A DNA stretch of 64,000 nt from an uncultured Ferrovibrio sp. GTDB lineage: Bacteria; Pseudomonadota; Alphaproteobacteria; Ferrovibrionales; Ferrovibrionaceae. Location: positions 303,456 through 367,455 of the forward strand of contig NZ_CALGPC010000015.1 of NCBI RefSeq assembly GCF_937960835.1, written 5' to 3'. The notes beneath the pieces are model-generated. The model searched no databases. It saw only the letters and a list, made by a program, of their open reading frames with translations, and was not told where the DNA came from. Shown here piece by piece: positions 61,905 to 64,000 of this stretch (the first letter of the stretch is position 1; each line of letters begins with the position of its first letter). A program made the translations under genes and the position numbers.

Positions 61905-63188
61905 ATGCTGAACAACCCGCTTTCCCATGGGCTTTGGGAACTGACCGCTCCAGCCGGCCCCGACACGGATTCCCTGACCGGCCATCTGAATGTGGAGGTC
62001 GCCGTCATCGGCGGCGGCTATACCGGTCTTTCGGCGGCGCTTCACCTGGCGAAAAGCGGCACCGAGGTCGCGGTCCTCGAGGCCGTCGATTTCGGCTTCG
62101 GCGGCGCCGGTCGTAATGTCGGACTGGTCAATGCCGGTATGTGGGTGATGCCGGAAGTCCTGCGCAGTTCGCTCCCCCGCGACTATGGCGATCGCCTTCT
62201 CGACCTGCTCGGAAACGGCCCGAAGCTGGTGTTCGATCTGGTCCGCGAACATGAGCTGCAATGCGAGGCAGTGCATGCCGGCACGCTCCACTGCGCCTAT
62301 GGCAGTAAAGGCTTCGACGAAATCCAAGAGCGCGCCAGACAGTGGCAGGCGCGCGGCGCCCATGTTGAGGTCCTGGACGCGGCAACAGCGGCCAAGAAGC
62401 TCGGAACCACCAAATATGCCGGCGCGCTGCTCGATCACCGGGCGGGCACGATCCAGCCGCTCGCCTATGCCAGAGGCCTAGCATCCGCCGCCCAGAAAGC
62501 CAAAGCAAAACTTTTCTCCAGGTCGCCGGTTCAATCCGTCGAGCGCGTCAATGGAAACTGGCGCATCCAGACCCCGGGCGGCCATGTCACAGCCGAATGG
62601 ATCATTCTCGCCACCGACGCATATGGCAGCGGCCCGGGCGATCCTGCCCGGACGGAGCAGGTGCCGTTGCCCTACTTCAACATGGCGACCCGGCCGTTAC
62701 CGGCCGAATTGCGCCTCCGCATTCTTCCCGGCGGCGAAGGCGCCTGGGACACACAGCTTGTCATGAACTCCTTCCGCATGGATCAGGCCGGACGCTTGGT
62801 ATTCGGCAGCATCGGCGCATTGCGCGGCACGGGCACCGCGATCCATCAGGCCTGGGCAAAACGCGTGATAGGGAAGATGTTTGCGGGTTTCGGCGAGGTG
62901 GAGTTCGAGGCCATCTGGTATGGCACGATCGGAATGACGTCGGACAACCTGCCGCGCTTCCACAAATACGATGAGCGGATGATCGGGTTCAGCGGCTATA
63001 ACGGCCGTGGCATTGCGCCGGGCACGGTTTTCGGGCGCGTGCTTGCGTCCTATGTGCGGGGCGAAATCCGGGATGCCGATCTGCCGTTACCCGTCACGCC
63101 GGTCAAGGCCGCGGCATTCCGGTTTCCAAAGCAGATGTTTTACGAAATAGGCGCTCAGGCCACTCACCTGGTGGATGCCAGGCTGTAG
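61905..63188 (+). CDS. FAD-dependent amino acid/amine oxidase (DadA/PuuB/AmaA-like)
   Basis: 427-residue DAO-fold flavoprotein. FAD motif EVAVIGGGYTGLSAALHLA (about residues 31-49), then GFGGAGRNVGLVNAGMW, and the C-terminal FSGYNGRGIAPGTVFGRVL. Length and pattern suit gamma-glutamylputrescine oxidase or L-pipecolate oxidase (AmaA). The nearby 2-oxoadipate operon makes pipecolate an attractive guess, but not proven. GGAG precedes ATG 61905; the earlier in-frame start at 61782 lies in the ybaK promoter. Confidence 0.85.
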   Translation: MLNNPLSHGLWELTAPAGPDTDSLTGHLNVEVAVIGGGYTGLSAALHLAKSGTEVAVLEAVDFGFGGAGRNVGLVNAGMWVMPEVLRSSLPRDYGDRLLDLLGNGPKLVFDLVREHELQCEAVHAGTLHCAYGSKGFDEIQERARQWQARGAHVEVLDAATAAKKLGTTKYAGALLDHRAGTIQPLAYARGLASAAQKAKAKLFSRSPVQSVERVNGNWRIQTPGGHVTAEWIILATDAYGSGPGDPARTEQVPLPYFNMATRPLPAELRLRILPGGEGAWDTQLVMNSFRMDQAGRLVFGSIGALRGTGTAIHQAWAKRVIGKMFAGFGEVEFEAIWYGTIGMTSDNLPRFHKYDERMIGFSGYNGRGIAPGTVFGRVLASYVRGEIRDADLPLPVTPVKAAAFRFPKQMFYEIGAQATHLVDARL

Positions 63189-63194
63189 CAGGCC

Positions 63195-63692
63195 TCATTC
63201 AGCCGGATGGCCGTCCGGAAGCGTCACGAAGATCAGGATGCCCAGACTCAGGGCCGAAAAGCGGAATGCGGCCTCGATCCCGTTCCATTCTTTGGACATC
63301 CACATGCCGAACCATTCGCCGCCGATAGCCATGAATCCAGCCAGCCAGATCAGAAGACAGGCGGTGAGGCCCAGCACGGCGAAATTCTTGGCCCGGGCGA
63401 ACGCGGCAGGCGTTGAGATCGCCCTGAACATCCGGACCGCGCCGATCCAGCAAAGGACAGCCGCCAGCGTTTCAAAAGCGATGATCAGGATGTAGGCCGC
63501 GTGATGCAGCCCCGGGCTGGTAACCGCCCGGTACCGTATCGTCGTGTCCGGAAACACCGTATCCATGGACAGCACATGCGTGACGAAGGCGAAGTTCGTC
63601 CCGTAATCCGTGATGTTGCCAAACGCAACGAGGCTGCCCCACAGGGCCACCGCCGCAACCAGAGTCGTTTTGGAAGTCCGGATAATCGTCAT
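63195..63692 (-). CDS. DUF2165 family small membrane protein
   Basis: 165-residue protein with four hydrophobic helices and the DUF2165 pattern: WGSLVAFGNITDYGTNFAFV, HVLSMDTVFPDTTIRYRAV, IGGEWFGMWMSKEWNGIEAA. Function unknown. Its stop is six bases from the convergent oxidase gene. Confidence 0.88.
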   Translation of the reverse strand: MTIIRTSKTTLVAAVALWGSLVAFGNITDYGTNFAFVTHVLSMDTVFPDTTIRYRAVTSPGLHHAAYILIIAFETLAAVLCWIGAVRMFRAISTPAAFARAKNFAVLGLTACLLIWLAGFMAIGGEWFGMWMSKEWNGIEAAFRFSALSLGILIFVTLPDGHPAE

Positions 63693-63733
63693 AGCGCATG
63701 ATGCTCGTCATCCGGCCGGCAAAGCAGCGGTGG

Positions 63734-64000
63734 CCTGACCCCATAGGGTGGTCCGGTTTCAATCTTAGTTCATGATCGGCCTTGGGGCTATTGCCTGGGC
63801 AGATGACGGTGCTGCTCCGCTTGCTGGCGCAGGCCAGATGATGGCCTCGGGTGCCGGTGGCTTGTATCCAAGCGACGAGTGTGGCCTCTCGGTGTTGTAG
63901 TACCGCCGCCAGGCTTCGATGATGATCTTGGCCTCGGCGAGGCTGTAGAAGATCTCACCGTCGAGCAGTTCGTCGCGGAGCTTCGAGTTGAAGCTCTCGC
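63734..64000 (-). mobile_element. end of an IS3-family insertion sequence, truncated by the window edge
   Basis: The transposase-coding end plus about 30 non-coding bases. A candidate terminal repeat starts near TGACCCCATAGGGTGG (63735 onward). The other end is outside, so the inverted repeat and target duplication cannot be checked. Confidence 0.6.
63765..64000 (-). CDS. IS3-family transposase (OrfB), C-terminal part
   Basis: About 78 C-terminal residues are inside the window; the 5' part lies off the right edge. The stretch SFNSKLRDELLDGEIFYSL, followed by AWRRYYNTERPHSSLGYKPP, is the diagnostic end of the IS3 OrfB integrase core, including the catalytic Glu region (ESFNSKLRDE) and the NTERPHSSL motif. 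The tail after GYKPP is short and ends IAPRPIMN. Confidence 0.92.
   Translation of the reverse strand, partial: ESFNSKLRDELLDGEIFYSLAEAKIIIEAWRRYYNTERPHSSLGYKPPAPEAIIWPAPASGAAPSSAQAIAPRPIMN

Noticed and set aside
63472..63762. Minus-strand frame of 96 codons beginning in the IS end
   Set aside because: It overlaps the DUF2165 gene in another frame and starts in the non-coding IS end; it has no domain.
1..64000. CRISPR arrays, tRNA or rRNA genes, prophage genes, riboswitches
   Set aside because: I looked for repeat-spacer patterns, cloverleaf-like segments and phage genes and saw none; intergenic gaps are short.

Overview
The window is high-GC, densely coded DNA. It is most consistent with a metabolically versatile, denitrifying alphaproteobacterium of Rhodospirillales type. 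This is inferred from gene content (nosRZDFYLX, narGHJI, NnrR/NnrS, pseudoazurin, LIV-type transporters), not from a marker gene. I see no rRNA, tRNA, CRISPR array or prophage, and no gene-free stretch longer than about 270 bases. One IS3-family element is cut by the right edge.

Layout. (1) Positions 1-9768, minus strand: a nucleoside/deoxynucleoside catabolic operon with a SorC-type regulator, deoC, a double-domain aldehyde dehydrogenase, two tandem BMP binding proteins, a double ABC ATPase and two permeases (the last runs off the left edge). A strong palindrome lies just upstream of the regulator. (2) 9977-12027: an SDR oxidoreductase, a KTSC protein and a topoisomerase IB. (3) 12122-15951: a YehZYXW (OsmF)-type osmoprotectant ABC operon. 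(4) 16120-17650: Hsp20 and a Gfo/Idh/MocA oxidoreductase. (5) 17801-25651: an aromatic uptake and ring-cleavage operon (extradiol dioxygenase, FAH hydrolase, LIV-type transporter with a fused LivM-LivG), divergent from a GntR regulator, then a RutE-like nitroreductase. (6) 25652-53596: a nitrogen-oxide respiration island. It holds a hemerythrin/RIC-like protein, nosRZDFYLX, a ferritin-like protein, an uncharacterised group (12-TM protein, DUF2249, DUF59, DUF1858), nnrR, pseudoazurin, nnrS, a decayed beta-carbonic anhydrase, ppiC, narIJHG, two narK transporters, a second Crp/Fnr regulator and mogA. (7) 53706-63692: an IlvD/Edd dehydratase, an unrecognised protein, an operon that reads as 2-aminoadipate to 2-oxoglutarate (aminotransferase, D-2-hydroxyglutarate dehydrogenase-like protein, HglS) with a divergent LysR regulator, YbaK, a DadA-like oxidase and a DUF2165 protein. 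(8) 63765-64000: the IS3-type transposase end.

How the parts work together. Nitrate enters through the NarK pair, is reduced by NarGHI (matured by NarJ and molybdenum cofactor made with MogA), and N2O is reduced by NosZ. Pseudoazurin can supply periplasmic electrons. No nitrite or NO reductase is present here, so the middle of the pathway must lie elsewhere or be missing. Several promoters in the island carry TTG-N8-CAA boxes of two types, TTGAT/TTGAC-like and TTGCG/TTGTG-like. This matches the presence of two Crp/Fnr proteins with different recognition helices. The most under-described part is the small-protein cluster between nosR and nnrR, which looks like an iron-sulfur/NO-stress module embedded in the NnrR regulon.
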